Shown here: piece after piece, positions 18,948 to 28,100 of the stretch
Numbering within the stretch: the first letter of the stretch is position 1
Layout: the number at the start of each line of letters is the position of its first letter
Assembly (NCBI GenBank): GCA_049514555.1
Contig: JBEKUY010000008.1
Location: forward strand, 50,534-114,533
DNA: 64,000 nucleotides
Source of the DNA: JBEKUY01 sp049514555
GTDB taxonomy: Bacteria; Acidobacteriota; Terriglobia; Acidiferrales; UBA7541
Direction: 5' to 3'
Program-made: the position numbers and the translations under genes
The notes under the pieces: model-generated
What the model was told of the DNA's origin: nothing
Seen by the model: only the letters and a program-made list of their open reading frames with translations
The model's database searches: none

Positions 18948-19940
18948 CTAGTGCAAAGCGGCTTCGTGCACGGGCATGGGCATGAAACAGAGGAGGAAGA
19001 TGAGGAGAGCCACGGCGGCCCAGGCGAGCCGTGAATGGCCGAGCGGCCGCCAGTCGTAAAGGGGTGGCGTGCGGCGGAACGCGATGACGGCGAGCAGCAC
19101 GGACCATAGCAGCCAGCCGTGCCAGAGGAAGAAGCCTAGGGGAAGAAGAAGGAATGGTAGCGCGAGGGTGATGCGGCGGTGCCAGCGCGCACTGGCGGCG
19201 CGGAGAATATGGCCGCCATCGAGCTGGCCGGCCGGCAGGAGATTGAGCGCCGTGGCCAGGAGGCCAACCCACGCGGCGCGGGCAATGGGATGGAGAAGCA
19301 GTTCATGGGGAGAGATCCCGGGGCGGAGAATGGGAACCAGAAAACTCACGAGAAGGGGCGTGCCGAAAAGAGGACCGGAGCCGGCCGCGAGCCCGGGGAC
19401 AACCTTCGAGTGAAGGATGCCCACGATCAGCGCGGGAATGGCCAAAATGAATCCGACCAGCGGCCCGGAGAAGCCCACGTCAAAAAGCGCGCGGCGGCTG
19501 CGTATGGGCGAACGAATGAGGATGAAGGCGCCGAGCGTGCCGATGAGCGTAGGCGCGGGAATGAAGAAAGGCAACGTGGCGCGGATACGGTGATGCCGGC
19601 AGGCAAACCAGTGGCCGAGTTCGTGAGCGAGGAGAATGGCCATGAGCGTGACCGCGAAATCGAGACCGGGGAGAAGAAGCCTCGGCGCGGTAAACAGAGC
19701 GACGAGATCGCGAGCGTAGTCATCCAGAGAGACTGCTTGGTTGCGGGCGAAGGCCGCCGCGAACTGCGCGCCGACGGCGAGAGTGGTCATGAGCGTGGCA
19801 CAGAAGAGAGCGGCGGCGAGAACCAGAGAGAACAGCGGCGGGCGGGGCGGCTGGGGCGGCGGGAGATGCGCCGGGAATGGCTCGGGATCGAGAACTTCGA
19901 TGGGAAGTTCGCCATGGCCGTTGCCATCCGGCGAGGTCAT
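18948..19940 (-). CDS. Site-2 protease family (M50) membrane metalloprotease
   Basis: This 330-aa multi-pass protein has the zinc motif HELGH (106-110) in one helix and NLLPAGQLDGGH (233-244), with Asp241 as third ligand, in another. This arrangement resembles plant EGY and other M50 proteases that cut substrates within the membrane. The N-terminal 36 residues are Pro-rich and cytosolic. About eight hydrophobic segments are visible. No PDZ domain and no anti-sigma substrate gene are nearby, so the substrate is unknown. The gene is convergent with the PP2C regulator, and 155 bp separate it from the HU gene. Confidence 0.88.
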   Translation of the reverse strand: MTSPDGNGHGELPIEVLDPEPFPAHLPPPQPPRPPLFSLVLAAALFCATLMTTLAVGAQFAAAFARNQAVSLDDYARDLVALFTAPRLLLPGLDFAVTLMAILLAHELGHWFACRHHRIRATLPFFIPAPTLIGTLGAFILIRSPIRSRRALFDVGFSGPLVGFILAIPALIVGILHSKVVPGLAAGSGPLFGTPLLVSFLVPILRPGISPHELLLHPIARAAWVGLLATALNLLPAGQLDGGHILRAASARWHRRITLALPFLLLPLGFFLWHGWLLWSVLLAVIAFRRTPPLYDWRPLGHSRLAWAAVALLIFLLCFMPMPVHEAALH

Positions 19941-20095
19941 ACGATGTCAGATGCGTGAGGAGGGGCGGAGGACACGCCGGGGCAAGAAGGCACAGATGCG
20001 AGGAGGCAGGGGATGTAAGCGAGGCGCGGAACAAAGAATCGCCTCGACCGCGCGGAAGGGCAACGCGTCCTCCGCATCCCGGCAATTGACGAGGA

Positions 20096-20362
20096 CTAGA
20101 GAAACTGAAGTTCCTTGCCGGGCTTGAACCGCACCGCCTTGCCCGGAGGAATGCTGACTTCTTCGCCGGTCTTGGGATTGCGACCGATGCCGGTCTTGCG
20201 CGGCTTGACGCTGAAGACGCCGAATCGGCGGAGCTCGATGCGCTGGCCCCGGCCGAGGGCGTTCTTGATCATTTGGAAGACGGTTTCGACGGCCTGCTCC
20301 GCCTTGGTGCGGCTGATGTTCGTACTGGCGACCACGGCGTTGACGATATCGAGCTTGATCAC
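20096..20362 (-). CDS. hup: HU family DNA-binding protein
   Basis: This 88-aa protein has the HU/IHF fold: helical N-terminus (IKLDIVNAVV), the RIELRRFGVFSVKPRK strands and the beta arm with GRNPKTGEEVSIPP, ending FKPGKELQ. The dimer bends and compacts DNA. It starts at GTG 20362 with GGAGG 5 nt upstream. A near-consensus sigma-70 promoter lies 30-58 bp upstream, consistent with abundant expression. It is divergent from dcd. Confidence 0.95.
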   Translation of the reverse strand: MIKLDIVNAVVASTNISRTKAEQAVETVFQMIKNALGRGQRIELRRFGVFSVKPRKTGIGRNPKTGEEVSIPPGKAVRFKPGKELQFL

Positions 20363-20391
20363 GCGAGCCTCCGCTTCACGGATGGGACACG

Positions 20392-20420
20392 ATGCTAGAT
20401 AGCCTGTGCGAGGTTGTCAA
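20392..20420 (-). promoter_or_regulatory. Sigma-70 promoter of the HU gene
   Basis: On the minus strand TTGACA (20420-20415), a 17-bp spacer and TAGCAT (20397-20392) precede the GTG start of hup. The -35 is perfect. On the opposite strand a TATACT box (20432-20437), possibly for dcd, lies only 12 bp from the same element, so the two divergent promoters would overlap or compete. Confidence 0.7.
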
Positions 20421-20492
20421 GATGCGTCGCGTATACTACACTGCGCTGCCTTTTGGTAGCGAAACTTTTTCTGGGGAGCACGGGAGGACGGA

Positions 20493-21047
20493 ATGTCCGT
20501 AAAACCAGACCGCTGGATCCGCCGCATGGCTCTCGAGCAGAAGATGATCGAGCCATTCGAGGACCGTCAGGTGAGGCAAGGCGTGATCAGCTACGGGGTG
20601 TCGTCCTACGGCTACGACCTCCGCGTGGCAGACGAATTCCGGATCTTCACGAACGTGAACACCACGATCGTCGATCCGAAGCACTTCGACCTGAAGTCCT
20701 TGGTGGACTTCAAGGGAGAGGTGTGCATCATTCCGCCGAATTCGTTCGCGCTGGGTCGCTCGGTGGAGTACTTCCGCATCCCCCGGAACGTGCTGACGCT
20801 CTGCGTGGGGAAGAGCACCTACGCGCGTTGCGGCATCATCGTCAACGTGACTCCGTTCGAGCCGGAATGGGAAGGTCACGTGACCATCGAGATCAGCAAC
20901 ACCACGCCCCTCCCCGCAAAGATCTATGCGAACGAGGGGCTATGTCAGGTGGTCTTCTTCCTGTCGGATGAGGAGTGCGAGGTTTCCTACAAGGACAAGA
21001 AGGGGAAATACCAGGCGCAACATGGAATTGTCCTGCCCCGGTTGTGA
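20493..21047 (+). CDS. dcd: dCTP deaminase
   Basis: This 184-aa trimeric enzyme converts dCTP to dUTP for dTTP synthesis. It has the family's SSYGYDLRV segment, GKSTYARCGI and the active-site stretch EPEWEGHVTIEISN with the catalytic glutamate, then NEGLCQVVFF. The start at ATG 20493 has GGGAGGA 5-6 nt upstream. Length and motifs are standard. Whether it also has dUTPase activity, as some archaeal and mycobacterial forms do, cannot be decided by eye. Confidence 0.96.
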   Translation: MSVKPDRWIRRMALEQKMIEPFEDRQVRQGVISYGVSSYGYDLRVADEFRIFTNVNTTIVDPKHFDLKSLVDFKGEVCIIPPNSFALGRSVEYFRIPRNVLTLCVGKSTYARCGIIVNVTPFEPEWEGHVTIEISNTTPLPAKIYANEGLCQVVFFLSDEECEVSYKDKKGKYQAQHGIVLPRL

Positions 21048-21196
21048 AAAAAGACCAGGTCGCCGCAAAGGCGCAGCGCTCGCAGCGGCAGACAAATGGA
21101 TTAGAGACGAGCCCTTCTCCCGGAATCACGCCCCCTGGCATACGATCCCATCGTCGCATTGACCAAGCTTCCTGAATGCTGCCGTCCAGCGGCCGG

Positions 21197-21943
21197 TCAG
21201 GGCTTTTGCGTTGGACGGAGCTGGACCTCGCTGATGAACGATTGTGGCGCCTGGGTAACCAGCATGGCGACCGCATGGGCCACGTCTTCGGGCTGGAGCA
21301 TCTTGGAAGTATCCTTGGCGCTGTGGGGCGAAAACTCGGTGGCGACGCTTCCGGGGCAGACCAAGCTGACGCGGATGCCGTGCTGGCGAAGGTCTTCGGC
21401 CATGCATCCAGAGAGGCCCTGGACCCCCCATTTGGATGCGCAGTAGATGCCGCCGCCGGCGAAGGTGTTCTTTCCGGCGAGAGAGCTGATGTTGATGATG
21501 TGGCCGGTGTGCCGGCGAATCATCGAGGGGACGACGGCACGGGAAACCAGGAAGACTCCCTTGAGGTTGGTGTCCAAGACGGTGTCCCACTCCTCTTCCG
21601 AGCGCTGATGGGAGGGCCCGAAAAGGCCGACTCCTGCGTTGTTGACGAGGATGTCCGCCGGGCCAAGAGCCGATTCGGCTTGGGACACGAACGCGGCGAC
21701 ATCGGCGGCACGGGAGACGTCGGCAACGGCAGCGACGACCCTGACGCCAGCGCCGCGGAGGGTGCTGGCCGCGGTTTCGAGGGCCTTCCCATCGCGACCG
21801 CAGATGGCCACGGCCGCTCCCAAGCGGGCAAGCCGGCGCGCGATGGCCAGGCCGATTCCCCGGCTCCCCCCAGTGATGCGAGCGACCTGCCCGGACAGAG
21901 GCTCCCCGGCCGAGGACGGGGGAAAAGAAGGCGGATGACTCAT
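21197..21943 (-). CDS. Short-chain dehydrogenase/reductase
   Basis: This 248-aa classical SDR has the cofactor motif TGGSRGIG (residues 24-31), NNAGVG, the catalytic Ser in ISSLAGK and the YCASK motif carrying catalytic Tyr and Lys. The arginine in ICGRDG after the second strand suggests NADPH preference. The substrate is unknown; many such proteins are annotated as 3-ketoacyl reductases without proof. It is convergent with dcd (149-bp gap with nothing recognisable) and divergent from the TPR gene at 22324. Confidence 0.9.
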   Translation of the reverse strand: MSHPPSFPPSSAGEPLSGQVARITGGSRGIGLAIARRLARLGAAVAICGRDGKALETAASTLRGAGVRVVAAVADVSRAADVAAFVSQAESALGPADILVNNAGVGLFGPSHQRSEEEWDTVLDTNLKGVFLVSRAVVPSMIRRHTGHIINISSLAGKNTFAGGGIYCASKWGVQGLSGCMAEDLRQHGIRVSLVCPGSVATEFSPHSAKDTSKMLQPEDVAHAVAMLVTQAPQSFISEVQLRPTQKP

Positions 21944-22202
21944 GGAGCAACTCCCGGCCGGGCCACCGAATGTCCGGCCTGGCTCATCTTATCATTGGAG
22001 GATACACGGACCTGGCTGGGTCTTTGGCGTTCAGGACGCAGCCTAAAGTGTGTCCGAACCGGACGGCCAAGGCGAAGACAAACGCCAGCAGGTAGGAGAA
22101 AGCGTCAAGCTCGCCGCGAATGTGAGTCGCGGGGGTCACTTGGTAGACAATTGTTGCGGACTCAGGGGCCGCGAGGGGAAGATGGTTCAGATAGGAACAG
22201 GC

Positions 22203-22231
22203 TTGCGGCATATGGCGGGATTCCATATAAT
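22203..22231 (+). promoter_or_regulatory. Sigma-70 promoter of the secreted TPR protein
   Basis: TTGCGG (22203-22208), a 17-bp spacer and a perfect TATAAT (22226-22231) lie about 93 bp before the ATG at 22324. This is the best-looking promoter in the window. The rest of the 380-bp divergent region 21944-22323 shows no other feature I can support. Confidence 0.75.
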
Positions 22232-22323
22232 CCGAGTCTTTCCAGGATTCGGCCGGGACCCGAGAATCGCTAGCGGACACACTCACGGTGAGCTTGATCC
22301 GTGAGATTCGTCGAGGAGAGGTC

Positions 22324-23661
22324 ATGATGAACGCGACCAGAGTATGGGCTGCCGGTATTGCGGCTGCTATGTTGTTGGCGGCGGGAGCGACGGCTGCGTT
22401 GGCACAGGATACCGGCGCCGCGGGGGGTGCCGCCGGTGGCAAGCAACCCTACACTCCCGCGGAATACAATTCCTACATCGTCTGCACGCAGGAAAAGGCT
22501 CCGGCGGCGCAGGTGAAATGCCTGGACAACTTTTTGACGACGTACCCAAACTCGACATTGGTTCTGTACGCCTATCCCCTTTACTACCAGGCGTACGCGC
22601 AGCAGCGAAATTACGCGAAGGTCATCGAGTACGTAGACAAGCTCCTGGCGCTGGGCGACAAGGTGGATCCAGGCGCCCGATACCAGGCGCTCTATGCGCG
22701 TGCATTTGCCTACAACAACCTCAACTCGAACGACCCGGGTCAGGCCGTGAAAGCCCGCCAAGCGGCGCTCGATGGGCTCAAGGCGCTCACTGATCTAAAG
22801 AAGCCGGACAATATCGATGACCCAACCTTTGCAGGAGAGAAAAAGAAGGTCGCCCTCTACTTCAACGGGACTGCCGGTGCGGCGGCCATGACGATGAAGG
22901 ATTACCCGGGCGCGGTGGGGTCGTTCAAAGCCGTGCTGGCGCAGAACCCCGACGATCCAATCACGAATTATCAGCTTGGCCGAGCCTATATCGCGATGAA
23001 TCCGCCGCAGCAGATGGACGGGTTCTGGGCGATTGCCCGGGCCGTGGGTTCGAAGAGCGCAAGCGAACAGCAAGTGAAATCAGTGAAAACCTATCTGCGG
23101 AATCTTCTGGTGAACTACCAGCAGCCGGGTTGCGAGAACTTGATTGATTCGCAGATGAGCGAGTTGGTTCAGCTCGCCACCAGCTCGTCGGAACGCCCGT
23201 CGAGCTACAAGTTCCCCAGCTCAGCGGATCTGGATGCCGCACGGAAAGACATGACCATCGCCTCGGTGATCACGGATCTGAAGGCCGGCGGAGACAAGGC
23301 CAAACTTACCTGGCTCGCCGCCTGCGGCCTGGAATTCCCGAACGTGCCTGGTAAAGCGATCGGAGTGACAGCGGGCACTGATTTCGTCGACCTGAAGGTG
23401 GCCTTTGCGACCAACGACGCGCAATTCGAGGCCGCGAAGATGCCGGACATGGACGTGAAAGTAGTGGGCCAGCCGGAAGCATCGCGGGTCGAGAAGGACG
23501 GTTTGGTGCAATTCACCGCGACACTTTCTTCCTACGATCCCGATCCTTTCATGCTCCATTGGGACAAGGGCAAGGTAAACGCGGAGAACATCCCGGCCGA
23601 AAAGAAGAAGCCGACCCCGCCGCGGCATCCTCCCACCCACCACCCGAAACCGAGCCAGTAA
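22324..23661 (+). CDS. Secreted TPR-containing protein of unknown function
   Basis: The 445-aa product has a signal peptide (basic MNATR, hydrophobic core, cleavage after LAQ near residue 28). A helical region with TPR-like pairs follows (YPLYYQAYAQQRNYAKVIEY, AVGSFKAVLAQNPDDPITNY), then a C-terminal beta region (about 355-425) and a Pro/His/Lys-rich tail. TPR proteins of this kind act as periplasmic scaffolds. Tandem ATGs at 22324 and 22327 both fit the GGAGAGG ribosome-binding site; the longer frame to 22288 would disrupt the signal peptide. It is a single-gene unit with its own promoter and terminator. Confidence 0.8.
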   Translation: MMNATRVWAAGIAAAMLLAAGATAALAQDTGAAGGAAGGKQPYTPAEYNSYIVCTQEKAPAAQVKCLDNFLTTYPNSTLVLYAYPLYYQAYAQQRNYAKVIEYVDKLLALGDKVDPGARYQALYARAFAYNNLNSNDPGQAVKARQAALDGLKALTDLKKPDNIDDPTFAGEKKKVALYFNGTAGAAAMTMKDYPGAVGSFKAVLAQNPDDPITNYQLGRAYIAMNPPQQMDGFWAIARAVGSKSASEQQVKSVKTYLRNLLVNYQQPGCENLIDSQMSELVQLATSSSERPSSYKFPSSADLDAARKDMTIASVITDLKAGGDKAKLTWLAACGLEFPNVPGKAIGVTAGTDFVDLKVAFATNDAQFEAAKMPDMDVKVVGQPEASRVEKDGLVQFTATLSSYDPDPFMLHWDKGKVNAENIPAEKKKPTPPRHPPTHHPKPSQ

Positions 23662-23691
23662 GAAGCCGGCGGATCAGGACGGCATTCCTGA

Positions 23692-23722
23692 AAACGGCTC
23701 CGGCATAGCCGGGGCCGTTTTT
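23692..23722 (+). terminator. Strong intrinsic terminator
   Basis: A 13-bp stem (23692-23704 with 23708-23720) has one G-U pair, a 3-nt ATA loop and a T5 tail, 30 bp after the TPR gene stop. The stem begins with a short A-run, so it could also stop transcription arriving on the minus strand. Confidence 0.9.
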
Positions 23723-23807
23723 CTTTGTGGAAGTGTTGGAGAGCGATCGTCCCATGGCCGCGCCGGGGCGTTTCGAGGTGAGGCGGCGAGCGCTGTGAAC
23801 CTCGGCA

Positions 23808-24035
23808 CTAGCGGGAACGGGAGCGGCGCGCGCGGTGGTCGAGCTTGTATTGGCTGATCTTGCGGCTGAGTGTGTTGCGGTGGATGCCGAGCAACTTGGC
23901 GGCGCGGGATTGGTTTCCCTCGGAGTGGTCCAACACGCGCTTGATGAAGCGCTTCTCGAATTCGCCGACGGCTTCGTCGAAGAGGATGCCGCGCTCGACC
24001 ATTTGTCCCACCAGGGCTTCGATTTGCTCTTTCAC
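23808..24035 (-). CDS. Fis-type helix-turn-helix regulator
   Basis: This 75-aa protein is little more than a Fis-type DNA-binding domain: GNQSRAAKLLGIHRNTLSRK (residues 40-59) is the helix-turn-helix seen in Fis and at the C-terminus of NtrC-like activators. The first 30 residues form a helix that may dimerise. It starts at GTG 24035. Targets are unknown. It lies 44 bp downstream of purC on the same strand and may share its transcript. Confidence 0.8.
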   Translation of the reverse strand: MKEQIEALVGQMVERGILFDEAVGEFEKRFIKRVLDHSEGNQSRAAKLLGIHRNTLSRKISQYKLDHRARRSRSR

Positions 24036-24079
24036 GATGGCACGCTCCGCACGAAGATCCCGCTAACCAGGAGAAACAC

Positions 24080-24979
24080 TCACTCGAGCTCCCGGCCAGC
24101 GAGGAGGCGATAGGCCTCGCGGTACTTGGCGCGAGTCGCAGCGACGACCTCGGACGGGAGCTCGGGTCCCGGTGGCTGTTTGTTCCAGCCGATCCGCTCA
24201 AGGTAGTCGCGGACGTATTGCTTGTCGAACGAAGGCTGCGGCCTGCCGGGCTGATAACCGGCCGCAGGCCAGAAACGGGATGAGTCGGGAGTCATGGCTT
24301 CATCGATCCAAATCAGCTCGCCGCCGAGCAAGCCAAACTCGAACTTAGTGTCGGCCAGGATGATGCCGCGAGGCTCGGCGTGCGCAACAGCGCGGCGGTA
24401 GATCTCGATGGACTTGGCGCGGACGCGTTCGGCCAGCGGTCCGCCGACGCGCGCGACTGCCTCGTCGAACGAAATGTTCTCGTCGTGACCGGACGTGGCC
24501 TTGGTGGCCGGCGTGAAGATGGGCTCGGGGAGACGGTCAGACTCGCGCAGCCCGGGAGGAAGCGCGATCCCGCAAATCTTGCCGGTGGCACGATAGTCCT
24601 TCCAGCCGGAACCGGAGAGATACCCGCGCGCCACGCATTCGATGGGAAGAGGTTTGGTCTTGCGAACGAGCATCGAGCGGCCCTCGAGTTCGTCGCGGAA
24701 ACCGTCGAGCGGCGCGGGAAAATCAGCCGCGCTCAGCACGTGATGGGGAATGACGTCGCCGAGAAGGTTGAACCAAAAGAGAGAAAGCTGCGTGAGCACC
24801 CGGCCTTTGTCGGGAATCGGCGTCGGGAGGACGACGTCGAAAGCGGAAAGGCGGTCCGTCGCCACGATGAGCAGGCGATCGCCGAGATCGTAAATGTCCC
24901 GGACCTTCCCACGCCCGGACAGCGTGAGGTTGGGAAAATGAGTCTCCCAGACAATGCGATGCGCAGGTGACGAAGCCAT
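24080..24979 (-). CDS. purC: Phosphoribosylaminoimidazole-succinocarboxamide synthase
   Basis: This 299-aa enzyme joins CAIR and aspartate with ATP to give SAICAR in purine synthesis. It has the N-terminal GRGKVRDIYDLGDRLLIV loop, ATDRLSAFDVVLP, the segment IECVARGYLSGSGWKDY and LADTKFEFG. The size matches the longer, eukaryote/yeast-like form of the family common in many bacteria. A good sigma-70 promoter is present 30-57 bp upstream. Other purine genes are not in the window. Confidence 0.96.
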   Translation of the reverse strand: MASSPAHRIVWETHFPNLTLSGRGKVRDIYDLGDRLLIVATDRLSAFDVVLPTPIPDKGRVLTQLSLFWFNLLGDVIPHHVLSAADFPAPLDGFRDELEGRSMLVRKTKPLPIECVARGYLSGSGWKDYRATGKICGIALPPGLRESDRLPEPIFTPATKATSGHDENISFDEAVARVGGPLAERVRAKSIEIYRRAVAHAEPRGIILADTKFEFGLLGGELIWIDEAMTPDSSRFWPAAGYQPGRPQPSFDKQYVRDYLERIGWNKQPPGPELPSEVVAATRAKYREAYRLLAGRELE

Positions 24980-25008
24980 CGGAACGATCCCCTAAATGAG
25001 AGGCGGAT

Positions 25009-25036
25009 ATTCTAGCGCAGGGTGGGTCGAAGTCAA
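25009..25036 (-). promoter_or_regulatory. Sigma-70 promoter of purC
   Basis: On the minus strand TTGACT (25036-25031), a 16-bp spacer and TAGAAT (25014-25009) precede the purC ATG by about 30 bp. No purine riboswitch or PurR-like palindrome was recognised in 24980-25131. Confidence 0.65.
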
Positions 25037-25131
25037 AGGCGCGGGCGACAAGACAGACGCTGGACTTCTATAACTTTGGAGGCGAACGACAGAAACAGAA
25101 TCGCAGAAAAGGTATTGCCCTGCGAAAGGGA

Positions 25132-28100
25132 TCAGGCGGCTGTGGCAGTCGCAGCCCGCGTCTTGCGCACAACGCCTCCCGCACTTGCCGGGGCCTGCTG
25201 TTCCTCCCATCGAACGGAGACAAGCTTTGACACGCCGGGCTCCTGCATCGTGACGCCGTAGAGGACCGAGGCCATCTCCATGGTGCAGCGATTGTGCGTG
25301 ACCACGATGAACTGCGTCTGCGCGCTCATCTCGCCCAGCATGCGGGTGAATCGGCCGACGTTGGCTTCATCGAGCGGGGCGTCCACCTCGTCCAGAATGC
25401 AGAAGGGGCTCGGCTGGTAGCGGAATATGGCGATGAGCAGGGCCAGCGCGGTCATGGCCTTCTCGCCGCCCGAGAGTAGCAAGACGTTTTGCAGGCGTTT
25501 GCCCGGAGGCTGCACGATCACATCAATGCCCGCATCGCCTGAGCTGTCGGGCTCAGTGAGGCGCATTTCGCCCGTGCCTCCGCCGAACAAAGTGCGGAAG
25601 GCTTCGGCAAAGCTCGTGTTGATGGCGGCGAAAGCGGCCTCGAAACGCTCGCGGGAGACCTGATCGAGTTCGGCGATCACTTGCTGAGTATCGGCGATGG
25701 ACTTGAGAAGGTCGTCGCGCTCGCGGGTGAGGAAGCTGTAGCGCTGCTCGCACTCGGTGAATTCGTCGAGCGCCATCATGTTGACCGGCCCCATGGATTC
25801 GATGCGCGACTTCATCTCATGAAAGGAAGTCTCGGCGGCAGCAAGGGCCTCGCCGGTCAAGAGCGCCGGCTCCTGGGCGATGAGGTCCTCCGGATGGGCG
25901 TTGAGTTCGGCGAGGCAAGTCTCACGCAGGTGCTGGCGGTCGGAATCGTTGCGCGCGCGCTCAATCTCAAACCGGCCGCGCTCGTCGCGAAGCTCGCTGA
26001 GGGACTGGCGGGCGCTGCGGAGACCCTCCTCGAGGAGAGCGACCCCTTTGCGAGCGGTGTTCCATTCGGCGTCGAGTTCCACTTGGCGGGCTTCGAGGCG
26101 CACCTTTTCGGAGCGGAGCCCTTCGAGTTGCTGCGCGAGTTCGGCGGATTGCGCCTGGGTCGAGGAGTGTTCGGCTGAGAGCGCGGCCATCTGCTCGCGG
26201 AAGGAATTTTCGCGGGCTTCCGCATCGCGCAGTTCGCCGGCAAAGCGCTCGGCGGTGACTTCGGCGCTGGAAAGGCGCTCGGCCAAGGCAGCCTGCTCGG
26301 CGCGGCGCCCGGCAAGCTCTTCCTGAACCGACTGGACCGACTGCCGCAACGAGGAAAGCGCCTCGGCCAATCGCTTGGCTTCCGTCTCAACGTCCGAGTG
26401 GAAGGCGGACGCCAAGGCATGTTGCCCCCGCGCGCGCAGCGCGCTCACGGCGGCGGCTTCCACCTCGCGGCGCACGCGGTCGAGATCGGCCTGGCAGGCG
26501 TGAAGCTCGACGCCGAGACGAGTCAAATCGCTGTTCGTTTGCTCGCGCCGGTTGGCGGCGGCATAGACGGCGCGCTCGGATTCGCGGTGCTGCGCGGTGG
26601 CCTGCTCGATCGCCTGTTCGCTCGCGGCGATCTCGGACTGAACGCGCCCCAGCGCATCCTGGGATTCCGCGGCCCGCCGTTGGAGATCCACGAAATCGGC
26701 CTCGAGCGAACGGAGTTCGCGCTTCATGCCCAGCGGGCCGGCTTCGTCGGGACGGCCACCGGTGACCATCCGGCCCTGGTAGCAGGTGCCGTCGGGAAGA
26801 ACGAAAGCATATTGGGGATTCTCGCGGGCAAGTTTCTCGGCCGCGGTAGCGCTGTCCACCAAGAACGCGGAGCGCAGGCGCGGGAGGAACTGCTTCGCCG
26901 CGGCTCCCAGCGGGTCGCGAAAGTCCACCAGCTTGTCGAGGCGCGAGACCACTCCCTCATCGGCGCGGAAGTGCACGATCGGCTCGAATTCGTTCAGCCG
27001 AAGATTGCGCAGCGAATCCACGAAGAAAGTGGCGCGGCCGCCGACTTCATCGCGCAGCAGGGAGATTCCCGCGCGGGCGTGATCGAAGGTTTCGACCACG
27101 ACGTATTCGAGCTCGTCGCGAAGGAACTGCTCGACAGCGGCTTCATGCTCTTCGGTGACTTCGGCGTAGTCGGCGAGCACGCCCACGGCGCGGAAATCGC
27201 GGCCGGGGGAGCCTTCGGCGCCTTGCCGCGCGGCGAAGAGCTTCTGGACCGCCTCGGCGGTATAGGCCCGGTCGTTCAAGAGCTGTTGGAGCGTCGATCG
27301 GCGAGCGCGCACGGAAGCGAGCGATTCGCGGAGGGCGTCGGATTGAGCGCCCATCTCCTGCTCCTGGCGGCGAAGCTCGGCAATTCGCGCGTTGAGACCG
27401 GCGATCTGCTGTTCGATCTCCTGCACGCGGCTGGTGGTGGTTTGCCAATCGAGCGTAGCCGCTTCGGATTGGTCGCGCGCGCGGACGGCTTCCTCGAGAA
27501 GCTGGTGCTCGGCGGCCTCGAGCTTCTGCTGCGCCCTCGACTGGAAGGCCAGGGCTTCTTCGGCCTGGCGCTGTTCGCCGTGAAGTTGCACGATCTGTTC
27601 GGCGATTTCGGCGGCCTGAAGGCGGAGACGCTCGATGCGGGCCTCGGCGGAGACGGATTGCTCGCTGTGAGACTGCGACCGCTCGGCAAGCTGCTCCACG
27701 AGGACGGTGAGCGCGGCGCTTTGCTCGCGCAGGGCGGCAACCGTTCCGTCGTGCGCTTCGCGGCGGCTGCGGATGGCGGCGGATTGCGCGAGCATCTCCT
27801 CCAATTGGGCGGCCAGCTGCGAGCGGCGAGCTTCGAGTTCCCTGGAGCGCTGGCGGTTGAAACCGATGCGGTTCTCCGCGCGATCGAGCTCGAGCGTGGT
27901 GAGGCCGAGCTGGTTTTGCCCCTGGCGAAGTTCGGCGTCGAGCTCGTAGATGCGCCGGCTTAAGCGCTCCTGTTCCGCTTCCTGCTCGCCAATCTCACGG
28001 GCGCGTGAGGTCTCCACATGGGAGAGTTCAGCCAGCCGCCCGGCGAGCCGTTCGGCTTCCGCGTCCAATTCGTGCGCTTTCGAAGCCAGCACCTGGCGGA

